Counted from the first letter of the stretch, positions 32,211 to 38,788 are shown. The stretch: DNA of 39,318 bases from a virus (IMGVR_UViG_3300038563_000001:1-39318), one strand, 5' to 3'. Notes: a model not told the origin generated them from the letters alone. Made by a program: numbers and translations.

Positions 32211-32557
32211 TTTAGATACTCCTTAGCCAAGACACCGGCAATGGCCGCGTTAACGGCAACTGAAAGGTATGTGACGTGACTAAGTAGCCAGTCCATATTC
32301 ATGATTGATTCAAGGCAAAGCAGGGCGGATACCGCGGAACTGATGAGCAGGACTTTACGACCGGCTGCCATGAACAGAATGGTATCCATAGCAGCGAGTA
32401 GAGCGAACAGAATGGCAAGGAACGAGCTATCGGCGTACGTGACGTCAAGAAGCGCCAAGTTCGCCGAAGCAAATAACAGATAATGCGCGGCAATGCTCCG
32501 AGATACTGGGAATGCCAGCAGCATCAGAACAATGCACAGCGCAAGTTCAATGGTCAT
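32180..32557 (-). CDS. Polytopic membrane protein, 125 aa
   Basis: About four hydrophobic segments: ELALCIVLMLLAFPVSRSIA, then YLLFASANLALLDVTY, SFLAILFALLAAMDTILFMA and VLLISSAVSALLCLES. It has a short charged tail. Unrecognised. Together with the coiled-coil/TM protein downstream it forms a membrane-protein group before the terminase, possibly an extra holin/antiholin set or an exclusion factor. The ATG overlaps the upstream stop (TAATG). Confidence 0.6.
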   Translation of the reverse strand: MTIELALCIVLMLLAFPVSRSIAAHYLLFASANLALLDVTYADSSFLAILFALLAAMDTILFMAAGRKVLLISSAVSALLCLESIMNMDWLLSHVTYLSVAVNAAIAGVLAKEYLNWTHGKYGRY

Positions 32558-32661
32558 TAGTAAGTGCCGAGACCATTGCGTTTGTTTGATTTGATTTTAG
32601 GGAAAAAGTCGGCCTTCTTCGGGGCAGGCTTCTTTGCAGCAGGCTTCTTTGTGGCGGCCAT
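32557..32661 (-). CDS. Small Lys/Ala/Pro-rich protein, 34 aa
   Basis: Begins MAATKKPAAKKPAPKKADFF, similar in composition to histone-like tails, and ends KSNKRNGLGTY. GAGAAG precedes the ATG. It resembles the basic tails of other small head-region proteins in this genome (22737-22886 and 33091-33327) and probably binds nucleic acid or is a virion minor component. Coupled to the next gene by TAATG. Confidence 0.5.
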   Translation of the reverse strand: MAATKKPAAKKPAPKKADFFPKIKSNKRNGLGTY

Positions 32662-32687
32662 GGTTTGCTTCTCATATAGATGATGAT

Positions 32688-32708
32688 CGGTTAGACAATT
32701 CTAAACCG
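32688..32708. repeat. Imperfect inverted repeat upstream of the small basic gene
   Basis: Arms CGGTTAGA (32688-32695) and TCTAAACCG (32700-32708) differ by one inserted base. The 4-base centre is CAAT. It lies between the terminator at 32716-32739 and the start at 32661, so it could be an operator or a leader hairpin. Confidence 0.3.
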
Positions 32709-32715
32709 TTGGATA

Positions 32716-32739
32716 TAAAAAAGCCCATGTGTCCGGGCT
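32716..32739 (-). terminator. Intrinsic terminator after the 99-aa protein
   Basis: On the minus strand AGCCC, an 8-base loop and GGGCT are followed by a run of T residues (32722-32716). It lies 20 bases beyond the stop of the 32759-33058 gene and before the membrane-protein/terminase group. Confidence 0.75.
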
Positions 32740-32758
32740 ATGGCTATTTCATTAAATT

Positions 32759-33058
32759 CTAGAATCCTTCTCCAGGCATGATATGCAGCGATCCGCCACC
32801 GGCTGGCGCAATGTATGACACAGTGTCGGCGTCTTGATCCTTGGATACCCAAACTTGGGCATTCGGAAGAATCGGATAGTCTGCGGTTGTGGCCGTAGCT
32901 GCACCGCTCGAGATTCGAACGTAAGTCAACACGGACGACAAATTGGTGAAGGCGATAGTCTTGCTGCCAAAACCGATTGTCGAAGATGCGCTAGCAACTC
33001 CAGGAGCGACAGTGATGCCTTTCGTATATGACGGGGCGAAACGGGTGAGCTCAGACAT
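32759..33058 (-). CDS. Small virion-type protein, 99 aa
   Basis: Beta-rich 99-residue protein beginning MSELTRFAPSYTKGITVAPG and containing KTIAFTNLSSVLTYVRISSG and ADTVSYIAPAGGGSLHIMPG. The pattern resembles small phage decoration or tail-associated beta-sandwich proteins. It is isolated by terminators on both sides (33363-33389 and 32716-32739) together with the basic protein upstream, so these two genes may form a separate transcription unit. Confidence 0.65.
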   Translation of the reverse strand: MSELTRFAPSYTKGITVAPGVASASSTIGFGSKTIAFTNLSSVLTYVRISSGAATATTADYPILPNAQVWVSKDQDADTVSYIAPAGGGSLHIMPGEGF

Positions 33059-33090
33059 GACTGGATCCTCTGGATTATTGGCGGATAGAC

Positions 33091-33327
33091 TTACTTCTTT
33101 TTGGCCTTGGCTTTCGGTTTGCTTTTGGAAAGCACCTTATTGGCCTTTGCGTCAATCTTTGCTTTTGCCGAATCACTGAGCTTGCCAGCTTCATTCATCT
33201 GAGTTGCGCGAGCTTTCGCGTTCGCAGCATGAGAGGCGTCAGGAATCGGATAACTATCGCCAGGCCCTGCAAATGCTTTCTTCGGAAGTTTCTTGCGCTT
33301 TGCCGCAGTTAGCTTTGGCATGGTCAT
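33091..33327 (-). CDS. Small Lys/Ala-rich protein with PIPDASHAANA motif, 78 aa
   Basis: Contains FAGPGDSYPIPDASHAANAK, a motif (YPIPDxxHAxNAxAR) found in many phage head-region proteins of the DUF6582 type, then a very basic C-terminus rich in Lys/Ala/Ser. I chose the ATG at 33327, preceded by GAG; ATG 33321 is two residues shorter, and 33357 lies against the terminator stem. A nucleic-acid or capsid-interior location would fit its composition. Confidence 0.65.
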   Translation of the reverse strand: MTMPKLTAAKRKKLPKKAFAGPGDSYPIPDASHAANAKARATQMNEAGKLSDSAKAKIDAKANKVLSKSKPKAKAKKK

Positions 33328-33362
33328 AATCTCGCAATGTGGCTGAACTCTGATCATAGGCG

Positions 33363-33389
33363 AAAAAAAGCCGCCTTAATAGGGCGGCT
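33363..33389 (-). terminator. Strong intrinsic terminator after ninG region
   Basis: Minus-strand arms AGCCGCC (33389-33383) and GGCGGCT (33375-33369) with a 6-base loop, followed by seven T residues (33369-33363). It stands between the early minus-strand genes and the late block, the position of the lambda tR' terminator that late antitermination must overcome. Confidence 0.85.
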
Positions 33390-33390
33390 A

Positions 33391-33550
33391 AAGTCTCTGG
33401 GGAAAGAGAGGGTTCCGAATCTTCGGGCACTTGTCTGGCGTTGGCTGTATCTGAATGGATGCCCCCGAAGGGGCGGCAGGCCTGGAGAGCTGAGAAAGCC
33501 GTGAAGCAACTCAGCCGCCGGGACCAGCGGCGTTACCTGCGTGATAGATG
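33391..33550. other. Structured non-coding gap between ninG and the terminator
   Basis: 160 bases without a gene I can support. It is rich in short hairpins: GCCCC/GGGGC around 33461-33474, GCTGAG/CTCAGC around 33490-33515, and CCGC/GCGG around 33516-33533. No tRNA arms with correct spacing were found. It could carry a late promoter or antiterminator-utilisation sequence, or a small RNA. Confidence 0.4.
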
Positions 33551-34126
33551 CTACTGGTCTGTGGCCGGCAGTGCAAGTTGTGCTTTCAGTTCTCTGACCT
33601 TTGCGCAGTAGTGCGCCTTGATCTCTTTCAAGTCATCGATGGTATAGCGCTTTGGCTCATGCTTTCCTTCGAGCCAATCCACTTTATCTTGTCCGATGCG
33701 CTTCACCAACTCTATACGATATTCAAGGATTGAACCTGATTTCGCCATGTTGCAGTTCCGATTACATTGCAGGTGGACATTCAGCGGTTCAAATCTTAGC
33801 TCGGGACATGACGCGACAGTTCGAAAATGACCGGCGGCATATTGAACATCTGCCGTGGTCCCGCATGAGATACATGGCAATCCATGATCTCTGAAGCGAA
33901 TCCAAGAGTTGAAAGCGATTTGTGCATCTTTTGCATGATCGCCCTTTGACTTGATCCGCTCCTTCGCCTGCCGATGCTCTGCGCGCTCCCTGGCCTCCTT
34001 AGCCTTGCGCGCCTTCTCCTTGCCCGCATTGGTCAGCGCTATGGCGCATGGAACGCCACAGGCTGACTGGAGAGGCCGAGAGGGGATGAACTCGGCGCGG
34101 CAGAATTTGCACTTTTTTGGCTTCAT
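33551..34126 (-). CDS. ninG: NinG-family recombination endonuclease (Rap-like), 191 aa
   Basis: Matches NinG/Rap, the branched-DNA endonuclease of lambdoid phages that resolves recombination intermediates. N-terminal zinc motif KKCKFCRAEFIPSRPLQSAC, a charged helix (KEKARKAKEARERAEHRQAK), then the catalytic core DAQIAFNSWIRFRDHGLPCI and SCGTTADVQYAAGHFRTV, and finally LQCNRNCNMAKSG. It would act with Erf, the exonuclease and NinB although encoded on the opposite arm. It is the last gene before the terminator at 33363-33389. Confidence 0.92.
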   Translation of the reverse strand: MKPKKCKFCRAEFIPSRPLQSACGVPCAIALTNAGKEKARKAKEARERAEHRQAKERIKSKGDHAKDAQIAFNSWIRFRDHGLPCISCGTTADVQYAAGHFRTVASCPELRFEPLNVHLQCNRNCNMAKSGSILEYRIELVKRIGQDKVDWLEGKHEPKRYTIDDLKEIKAHYCAKVRELKAQLALPATDQ

Positions 34127-34132
34127 ACGTAA

Positions 34133-34228
34133 TCAGTCATTGAATATCTCCAGAATTATCAGTGATGCGACCATGCAGAAGGAGATGGAGCAGAGTAAGA
34201 ATATGGACAAGCCAATGATGTCATTCAT
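34133..34228 (-). CDS. Single-pass membrane micropeptide, 31 aa
   Basis: MNDIIGLSIFLLCSISFCMV, then a continuing hydrophobic stretch and a short acidic end (EIFND). One membrane helix. Starts by ATGA overlap with the stop of the upstream gene (34225-34228) and ends just before ninG. No family recognised. Confidence 0.5.
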   Translation of the reverse strand: MNDIIGLSIFLLCSISFCMVASLIILEIFND

Positions 34229-34473
34229 GATTTGCTCCGTTGCTCTACCCATTTTTCGAATCTAATCATCGCCCTGGCAGAACCCGAGAACTTTCCGGAT
34301 TCCTGAGAGAAATAATCAAACCATAAACGCGGCGAGAACTTCTTGAATTCCTCAATCTGGAAAAGGATCCGCTGCTTTCTACGCAACGCACGTTCAAGGC
34401 TTTCCTCAAGGAATACAACTCGCTCCTCAAGATCTTTGATGCGCGCATCTTTAAATCCGAATAGATCAATCAT
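34225..34473 (-). CDS. Coiled-coil hypothetical protein, 82 aa
   Basis: Begins MIDLFGFKDARIKDLEERVV and continues as a charged coiled coil to about residue 45, then an aromatic segment (SPRLWFDYFSQESGKF). Unrecognised. Coupled on both sides by ATGA overlaps to membrane micropeptide genes, so the three may function together. Confidence 0.6.
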   Translation of the reverse strand: MIDLFGFKDARIKDLEERVVFLEESLERALRRKQRILFQIEEFKKFSPRLWFDYFSQESGKFSGSARAMIRFEKWVEQRSKS

Positions 34474-34562
34474 AGGAACACCGCCAGGCCCACGCCAACG
34501 GCGAGCATCGTGAGCAGGATATACACCGCTTGGCGCAGGATCAGCTTTTCTAATTCGTTCAT
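34470..34562 (-). CDS. Single-pass membrane micropeptide, 30 aa
   Basis: MNELEKLILRQAVYILLTML followed by AVGVGLAVFL: a short charged N-terminus and one membrane helix to the end. GGAGATAGACC immediately precedes the ATG, a good ribosome binding site. The stop overlaps the coiled-coil gene start. Confidence 0.55.
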   Translation of the reverse strand: MNELEKLILRQAVYILLTMLAVGVGLAVFL

Positions 34563-34604
34563 GGTCTATCTCCAGTTAAACGACCTCCGAAGAGGCCTTG
34601 GTCA

Positions 34605-35156
34605 TTATTCGGCTTCAATCTTTGCAGTAGAGCCAACCCATTCGCCATCTTCGATCATCTGGCGAAGGCGTTTTTCTTGGGCGGTCCCTGCTGCGGCCCC
34701 TGCTGCGGCCCATGCTGCGGCCCCTGCTGCGGCCCCTGCTGCGGCCCCTGCTGCGGCCCCTGCTGCGGCCCATGCTGCGTCTCGTGCTGCGTCCCCTGCT
34801 GCGGCCCATGCTGCGTCTCGTGCTGCGTCTCGTGCTGCGTCTCGTGCTGCGTCATCACAAAGCCCATTGGCGAATTGCTCGGCCACATCCAGTGCGTTGA
34901 GTATTCGCGGATCAATCATCAGATGTTGAACTTGACGAGCAGCCCAAACACCGAATAGGCGGAAGTCACGGTCATGATCTTTGAATGCACGGGCGCACCA
35001 AAGTGCATCATCCAGACCATTACTGTCTAGGATGGTCAAAAGTGAAAGCGGCTCATCGTCAGCCTTGGTCTTGCCGATAGTATTGAGCAGCTTGCGCCAG
35101 CCATCGGTGCAAGGATCGCATTCGCGAATATTGTTAAGCGTGGTCATGAATTTCAT
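34605..35156 (-). CDS. Imm-5-like phage protein with Ala-rich tetrapeptide repeats, 183 aa
   Basis: Residues 1-95 are a compact domain (GKTKADDEPLSLLTILDSNG, LDDALWCARAFKD, FGVWAARQVQHLM) that I associate with phage members of an Imm-5-like family named as putative immunity proteins. Residues about 100-160 are tandem tetrapeptides of the form Ala-X-(Ala/Asp)-Ala with X = Arg, Trp or Gly, then a short charged end. The GGAGA site supports ATG 35156. The repeat probably makes a long helix with one striped face. Function is unproven; an immunity or exclusion role is only suggested by the family name. Confidence 0.65.
   Translation of the reverse strand: MKFMTTLNNIRECDPCTDGWRKLLNTIGKTKADDEPLSLLTILDSNGLDDALWCARAFKDHDRDFRLFGVWAARQVQHLMIDPRILNALDVAEQFANGLCDDAARDAARDAARDAAWAAAGDAARDAAWAAAGAAAGAAAGAAAGAAAWAAAGAAAGTAQEKRLRQMIEDGEWVGSTAKIEAE
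34690..34857. repeat. Tandem 12-bp array, 14 units, coding
   Basis: Units begin GCTGCG at exact 12-base steps from 34690 to 34846; the variable second half is GCCCCT, GCCCAT, TCTCGT or TCCCCT. It stays in frame with the gene on the minus strand, so unit gain or loss changes the protein by four residues without a frameshift. Confidence 0.95.
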
Positions 35157-35233
35157 AAGTCTCTCCAGTTAAGGCGCCGGCCGGTCAGCTCGGCGCCAAG
35201 TCAATATAGTTCATTTGTGTAGTGGCGTAAATC

Positions 35234-35467
35234 TTATTCGCACATCCGATGCAGCAATTGCGCAGCAGCCCCTTGAAGCTTGAAAAATTCATGATTGTGC
35301 GCCCATTTCGTGAAGACGACGGGCGTATTATCAGTCCAAGCCACGGCTAACGATCGAACATCACCGCGTTTGGCCATCTCCAGAAGTTCTTCGAGTAGCG
35401 CGATAGCTACTGGTACAGGCTCGCCATTGGGAGTCGGTGCTCCGGGAAGCAGAGATAAATTCGTCAT
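35234..35467 (-). CDS. Hypothetical protein, 77 aa
   Basis: Starts MTNLSLLPGAPTPNGEPVPV, then a helix (ALLEELLEMAKRGDVRSLAV) and a segment AWTDNTPVVFTKWAHNHEFF. The pattern of helix followed by RGDVRSLAVAW resembles short phage or bacterial proteins with a VRGLAVA-type core, of unknown function. The ATG overlaps the upstream stop (ATGA). Confidence 0.6.
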   Translation of the reverse strand: MTNLSLLPGAPTPNGEPVPVAIALLEELLEMAKRGDVRSLAVAWTDNTPVVFTKWAHNHEFFKLQGAAAQLLHRMCE

Positions 35468-35778
35468 TCTTTAATGCTCCCGCCAGCCGCGATGATGGCT
35501 GCTCGGCATTCTTCAATTCCTTCATCTCGTCCCAAATCGAAATTTTGATAACCGCCTTTAGCGCCGCGAAGCTCAGGCAATTCCACCACAACACTCGCCC
35601 GCCCATTTCTGAATCCGTCTGCGTCCGCAGTGGCGATGTCTACCGCAGTGAAATTCGGTGCATTCATGGCGCGCGCTGCTTCAGCAGAAAGGCCAATATT
35701 CTCTCCCAATACAAGTTCAGATCCTTTTTGCTTTGCGAATTCATGAAGGATCGCTGCATCGATGTCATTGATACTCAT
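35464..35778 (-). CDS. Hypothetical protein, 104 aa
   Basis: Starts MSINDIDAAILHEFAKQKGS; mixed alpha/beta with an acidic middle (FTAVDIATADADGFRNG) and a C-terminal helix. Not recognised. Located in the chain of small minus-strand accessory genes between the replication genes and ninG; it overlaps the next start by ATGA. The ATG follows a GGAGAATAGTT leader. Confidence 0.6.
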   Translation of the reverse strand: MSINDIDAAILHEFAKQKGSELVLGENIGLSAEAARAMNAPNFTAVDIATADADGFRNGRASVVVELPELRGAKGGYQNFDLGRDEGIEECRAAIIAAGGSIKE

Positions 35779-35780
35779 AA

Positions 35781-36092
35781 CTATTCTCCAGTATTGGTGA
35801 TATCGGGTTGATTGACGAAAACTTCATAAATGCTTGATTTATTTGGTATCTGCGTAATGAACATGACGCCTTTATGTGAGATCTCACTTATGCTTTTCTT
35901 GCTGGAATAGCCAAGAAACTGCAATTTAGGACCGACATTTTTGTTAAAACCGGCACAAAAGAAGCGGAAACAGCGCGCAATGGTCAGGGAGTTGTAGGAA
36001 TTCTCACCGAGCCTGGCAGTTTTGACTTCGCTTGGGAGCATGCCAAAGCGGTCCGCATATTCAATTTCGAAAAGTTCGCGAATGTCAGACAT
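35781..36092 (-). CDS. Hypothetical protein, 103 aa
   Basis: Starts MSDIRELFEIEYADRFGMLP, followed by SYNSLTIARCFRFFCAGFNK and a beta-rich C-terminus. The first part looks like a short helical motif often seen in early phage proteins. Overlaps the coiled-coil/zinc protein upstream by 8 bases. Lower G+C than its neighbours by eye (many TTT/ATT codons), which may mean recent acquisition. Function unknown. Confidence 0.55.
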   Translation of the reverse strand: MSDIRELFEIEYADRFGMLPSEVKTARLGENSYNSLTIARCFRFFCAGFNKNVGPKLQFLGYSSKKSISEISHKGVMFITQIPNKSSIYEVFVNQPDITNTGE

Positions 36093-36537
36093 GCTTTTGA
36101 CTCCTGCAATCGCAAGGAACTGTGATGACTCCTATTTCTCCCCATAACATCCCAGCGAATAGCTTGCCGGTGCCTGCGCATTTGGCGCAGACGACGTTTC
36201 CCGTCTCACTTTGAGCCGATGTACTGCCAGACAATTTGCGCAGCTCTGACAGCTTCCTGAGGGCCTCACTCAAAAGCTCAGCCGTCGATTTATTCGCGAA
36301 CTCGAAAGCCTGGAGCTTGTTGCGGAGTTCGTCGCGCTCTTCCGCGACTTTGCGAAGCTTGGCCTCGGTCAGGTCCATAGATTTGCAAGCGAAGTCCAGA
36401 TCCTTGCGAAGCTCCTCAAGATATTCTTCAAGCGACTCCTCGAAAGTCTTGAATAGATGCGTGGTCGAAACCATGCTTCCAACTCTCTTGAGATCCTTGT
36501 ACATCTCGCGCTTCAGCTCTTCGGTGGTCTTGGTCAT
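36085..36537 (-). CDS. Coiled-coil protein with C-terminal zinc motif, 150 aa
   Basis: Residues 1-105 form a long charged coiled coil (KLRKVAEERDELRNKLQAFE). The last about 35 residues carry CAKCAGTGKLFAGMLWGEIG followed by CDC, four cysteines in a small zinc-knuckle arrangement. Similar helix plus CxxCxGxG proteins are common phage accessory genes. The ATG lies shortly after GGAGAACCACC. Function unknown. Confidence 0.65.
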   Translation of the reverse strand: MTKTTEELKREMYKDLKRVGSMVSTTHLFKTFEESLEEYLEELRKDLDFACKSMDLTEAKLRKVAEERDELRNKLQAFEFANKSTAELLSEALRKLSELRKLSGSTSAQSETGNVVCAKCAGTGKLFAGMLWGEIGVITVPCDCRSQKHV

Positions 36538-36556
36538 GGTGGTTCTCCAGTGGTGG

Positions 36557-36745
36557 TTATTTCAGGATTTCAGCCGCTAATGCCTGGATTCTGCTCCAGG
36601 TTTCTGAGGATGGTCGCGAGTCGTAGTCGCGAAGCAATGTCGCCAGCCTCACACCCTGCGGCTTGTGCGAATCGATCTGCGTTACTTTCTTGTGGTCTAT
36701 CACGGTCGGCAGTTCAAGTTGGCCCGGGAGGGTTATGGCAGTCAT
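36557..36745 (-). CDS. Hypothetical protein, 62 aa
   Basis: Starts MTAITLPGQLELPTVIDHKK, with a C-terminal helical half (ETWSRIQALAAEILK). I chose ATG 36745 because it overlaps the stop of the membrane gene upstream (ATGA) and lies beyond GGAG; a longer frame from 36814 would overlap that gene extensively. Not recognised. Confidence 0.55.
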   Translation of the reverse strand: MTAITLPGQLELPTVIDHKKVTQIDSHKPQGVRLATLLRDYDSRPSSETWSRIQALAAEILK

Positions 36746-36903
36746 TTCTTGAAGACTCCAATTATCCGACGAATCCCAGAAGAGAGCGCAAAGAATACGA
36801 ACATCAATGCGCATACAAATGGAACAATTTCTTCTTTGAACTGAAGTCCGCTAGCAATCAACCAAAGCACTGCAAGTACTGCATGGATATCTGATTTGAT
36901 CAT
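36742..36903 (-). CDS. Two-helix membrane protein, 53 aa
   Basis: Two hydrophobic stretches, DIHAVLAVLWLIASGLQF and IVPFVCALMFVFFALSSGI, and a basic C-terminus. Start shares a base with the upstream stop (TGATG) and the stop overlaps the next ATG. The clean membrane topology and exact coupling argue for a real gene. Unrecognised. Confidence 0.6.
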   Translation of the reverse strand: MIKSDIHAVLAVLWLIASGLQFKEEIVPFVCALMFVFFALSSGIRRIIGVFKK

Positions 36904-37661
36904 CACTCAATCTCCTTCACGATTTTATTGTGTTCATTCAGCGTGCGCTCATGATCAGCCTTACGCTCTTCCGGGGTCATGGCCGCCAGCGCTTCGGCTC
37001 GTTGCCTGACTATATCTTTCAGACTCATGAACTTTTGGCGGTGTTCTTCCTTCGGCTTCACTATTTTTCCGGTGATCAATCCAGCGATTGCCTGAGATGT
37101 TTGTGATGGGGCCGACAATTGGAGTCTGCTGAGATGTCGATCGGCTTCAATCTGTGGAATCCGGTTAAGTTGGACAGCCTGCTGGATGGCCGAAGCGCGG
37201 CGGTCCTTGTCGAAGCCCAGAGAGACGATCCAGTCTACTGGCCGATTAATCTGACGGCTCTCACGCACAAGCCGCTCATAGGTCGATATGAACGCCATGC
37301 GGGCGCCAACCTGATCACCCTCATCAAGAATGATCTTCGCCGAAGCCATTGCCTGCTGGATCTCCCAAGTCATGATGGCTGTGCCGTATTCATCCGAGGA
37401 ATCGAGGCCAATCGACCACGCCTCATCCTTGCCCGGGCGTCCGTCCTCTGTCTGACAATGCTGAATGACATCAGCCACGGTCAGACGTCCCTTGTTCTCT
37501 CGGCGGCAGGCGCACAATGCTCGGCCAAGTTCAGGCAGCGAGTAATCAGACAGATCATCGGCCATCATCATCGCGACCGATGGAGTGATCACATTGCCCA
37601 TCGCTTCAGCCGTCAGGCAGAGCGCGTCAATCAATTGGTCCTTATCGCTTGAGGAAAGCAT
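36903..37661 (-). CDS. Replication protein, possible helicase loader, 252 aa
   Basis: Follows the DUF1376 gene with a 20-base overlap, in the place of a lambda P-type or DnaC-type helicase loader. The N-terminal part (TPSVAMMMADDLSDYSLPEL, CRRENKGRLTVADVIQHCQ) and DGRPGKDEAWSIG are typical of phage replication proteins annotated this way. No Walker A motif is visible, so it is not a DnaC-type ATPase by eye. The C-terminal region is helical and charged. Predicted role: recruit the host DnaB helicase to the phage origin. Confidence 0.6.
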   Translation of the reverse strand: MLSSSDKDQLIDALCLTAEAMGNVITPSVAMMMADDLSDYSLPELGRALCACRRENKGRLTVADVIQHCQTEDGRPGKDEAWSIGLDSSDEYGTAIMTWEIQQAMASAKIILDEGDQVGARMAFISTYERLVRESRQINRPVDWIVSLGFDKDRRASAIQQAVQLNRIPQIEADRHLSRLQLSAPSQTSQAIAGLITGKIVKPKEEHRQKFMSLKDIVRQRAEALAAMTPEERKADHERTLNEHNKIVKEIE

Positions 37662-38550
37662 TTTGAATCCCCCCTTCTCTCATCATTCGCTTGGCCTCTT
37701 CAGCGGCCGAGATATTGGATTGCGTATTTTCAATTTGACGGGCTGTCGTCCCGGTAATTTGCGTGCCTGTTACCCATTGCGTCCTAACCGATTCACATTT
37801 TGAAAGCAGGAGCCCTAGGTCATGCACGTTTTTTATAAAAAATGAATCATTGATAGTCACGTAGTAAAACGCGACATGCGGCGCCTCATCCGCTCCTAGC
37901 CTCTTCACGATTTCGGAGATCATCTTGTTTGCCTTGGCGTTCCTAACTGGCTCGGCGCTGTATCGGTTGAAATAGGAATCTGCATAGGCTTGCCAGGTTT
38001 TCGCATTCGCCTCCTTCTTCGCTTCCGCCTCCGGATCTTTTTGTTTCGCGACCTTCTTCGCTTTCACCGGTGCAGGAGTGCCAACGAGCTGCAAAGTCTT
38101 TTGATTTTGTTTCTGTTCTAGATCTGTATCTACATCTACATCTACATCTACATCTACATCTACATCTGTATGGTTGACGTTCTGTTGAACGTTCGTTGCA
38201 ACGTTCGTTAAGCGCTTGATACGGCGAGCCTCTGCGCTGGCCTTCCCAGCCATGCTCGCATTCTTCGATTTTGAGTAAACGCCGGATAAATCACGTTCAA
38301 TCCGATGATGAATCCACTCTCCATCCTTGATTTCGAAGAACTCTTCTAGCAGTTCTCTAGCCTCGATCCATTCCTGTTGAGACATCCGTGCAACGTTCGC
38401 TAAACGGACGTTGGAATCCTTAAGCGGCGCCCCGGTCTGCCAATAGTTCATGATCAGCAGCAGGTATGCCCCATGCTGTGCAGCATTGAGGTGTGCCGTG
38501 TCTGCCAGGTAATCAGCTGGATAAAGCTGTATGTACGGCAGGGCTGCCAT
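37642..38550 (-). CDS. DUF1376 (YdaU-like) replication initiation protein, 302 aa
   Basis: The N-terminal DUF1376 domain is clear: LPYIQLYPADYLADTAHLNA followed by QHGAYLLLIMNYWQTGAPLK. Residues about 115-150 are a low-complexity linker with TNVATNVQQNVN and a run of Asp-Val dipeptides. Then comes a Lys/Glu-rich stretch and a C-terminal domain (about 185-302). Proteins with this start act as O-like origin-binding proteins. Like lambda O, the gene may contain its own origin: short direct repeats lie at 38176-38211. First large gene after cro. Confidence 0.8.
   Translation of the reverse strand: MAALPYIQLYPADYLADTAHLNAAQHGAYLLLIMNYWQTGAPLKDSNVRLANVARMSQQEWIEARELLEEFFEIKDGEWIHHRIERDLSGVYSKSKNASMAGKASAEARRIKRLTNVATNVQQNVNHTDVDVDVDVDVDVDTDLEQKQNQKTLQLVGTPAPVKAKKVAKQKDPEAEAKKEANAKTWQAYADSYFNRYSAEPVRNAKANKMISEIVKRLGADEAPHVAFYYVTINDSFFIKNVHDLGLLLSKCESVRTQWVTGTQITGTTARQIENTQSNISAAEEAKRMMREGGIQNAFLKR
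38131..38166. repeat. Hexanucleotide microsatellite in the DUF1376 gene
   Basis: Six perfect TACATC units flanked by degenerate copies on both sides; on the coding (minus) strand it gives repeated Asp-Val. In-frame length change is possible. It lies 10 bases from the iteron-like repeats. Confidence 0.9.
38176..38211. repeat. Candidate replication iterons, three tandem 12-bp units
   Basis: Units at 38176, 38188 and 38200; the last two share AACGTTCGTT exactly and the first is degenerate. A further copy, AACGTTCGCTAA, occurs at 38392-38403, followed by an inverted ACGTTG. Placement inside the initiator gene resembles the lambda origin. The repeat also encodes the short TNVATNVQQNV peptide, so coding repetition is an alternative. 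Confidence 0.4.
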
Positions 38551-38551
38551 C

Positions 38552-38734
38552 TCATTTCACTCCATACACAGGCTTGTCACGCTTGATCTTGCCCTTGCTG
38601 GCCAGCTCTACATGGGCCTGGCGGGTAGTGGGAACAGTCTCGCCCCAGTTATGAACTGCTGCCGGGGTAAGGCCTAGCGCCTCTGCTGTTAGTCGAACAC
38701 TTCCGAAAAATTCGATTACGTCTGCTGTCTTCAT
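38552..38734 (-). CDS. cro: Cro/YdaS-like repressor, 60 aa
   Basis: A 60-residue helix-turn-helix protein: MKTADVIEFFGSVRLTAEAL, then GLTPAAVHNWGETVPTTRQA, matching the Cro/YdaS group in which the recognition helix contains xxxVxxWGExVP. The start at 38734 is set by GGAGA eight bases upstream; a longer frame from 38878 runs across the promoter region and is rejected. First gene of the minus arm. It probably represses one or both of the divergent promoters next to it. No partner CI repressor was found. Confidence 0.85.
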   Translation of the reverse strand: MKTADVIEFFGSVRLTAEALGLTPAAVHNWGETVPTTRQAHVELASKGKIKRDKPVYGVK

Positions 38735-38760
38735 ATGGATCTCCAATGGCTGATGGATGA

Positions 38761-38788
38761 ACCTTAACACGGCAAAATAATTATTCAA
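38761..38788 (-). promoter_or_regulatory. Possible promoter of the cro/replication arm
   Basis: Minus strand TTGAAT (38788-38783), 16-base spacer, TAAGGT (38766-38761), 27 bases before the cro ATG. A perfect palindrome AATAATTATT (38776-38785) lies across the -35/spacer. AACACG (38766-38771) is repeated in inverted form as CGTGTT (38804-38809) at the divergent promoter, a candidate operator pair. Confidence 0.4.

Noticed and set aside
33391-33550. tRNA-like region after ninG
   Set aside because: A GGTTCCGAATC-like string is present, but acceptor and anticodon arms with proper spacing could not be formed.
34677-34958. Cys/Gly/Pro repeat frames on both strands over the 12-bp array
   Set aside because: Any frame across a stop-free tandem repeat stays open; only the minus-strand frame joins a unique N-terminal domain and has a ribosome binding site.
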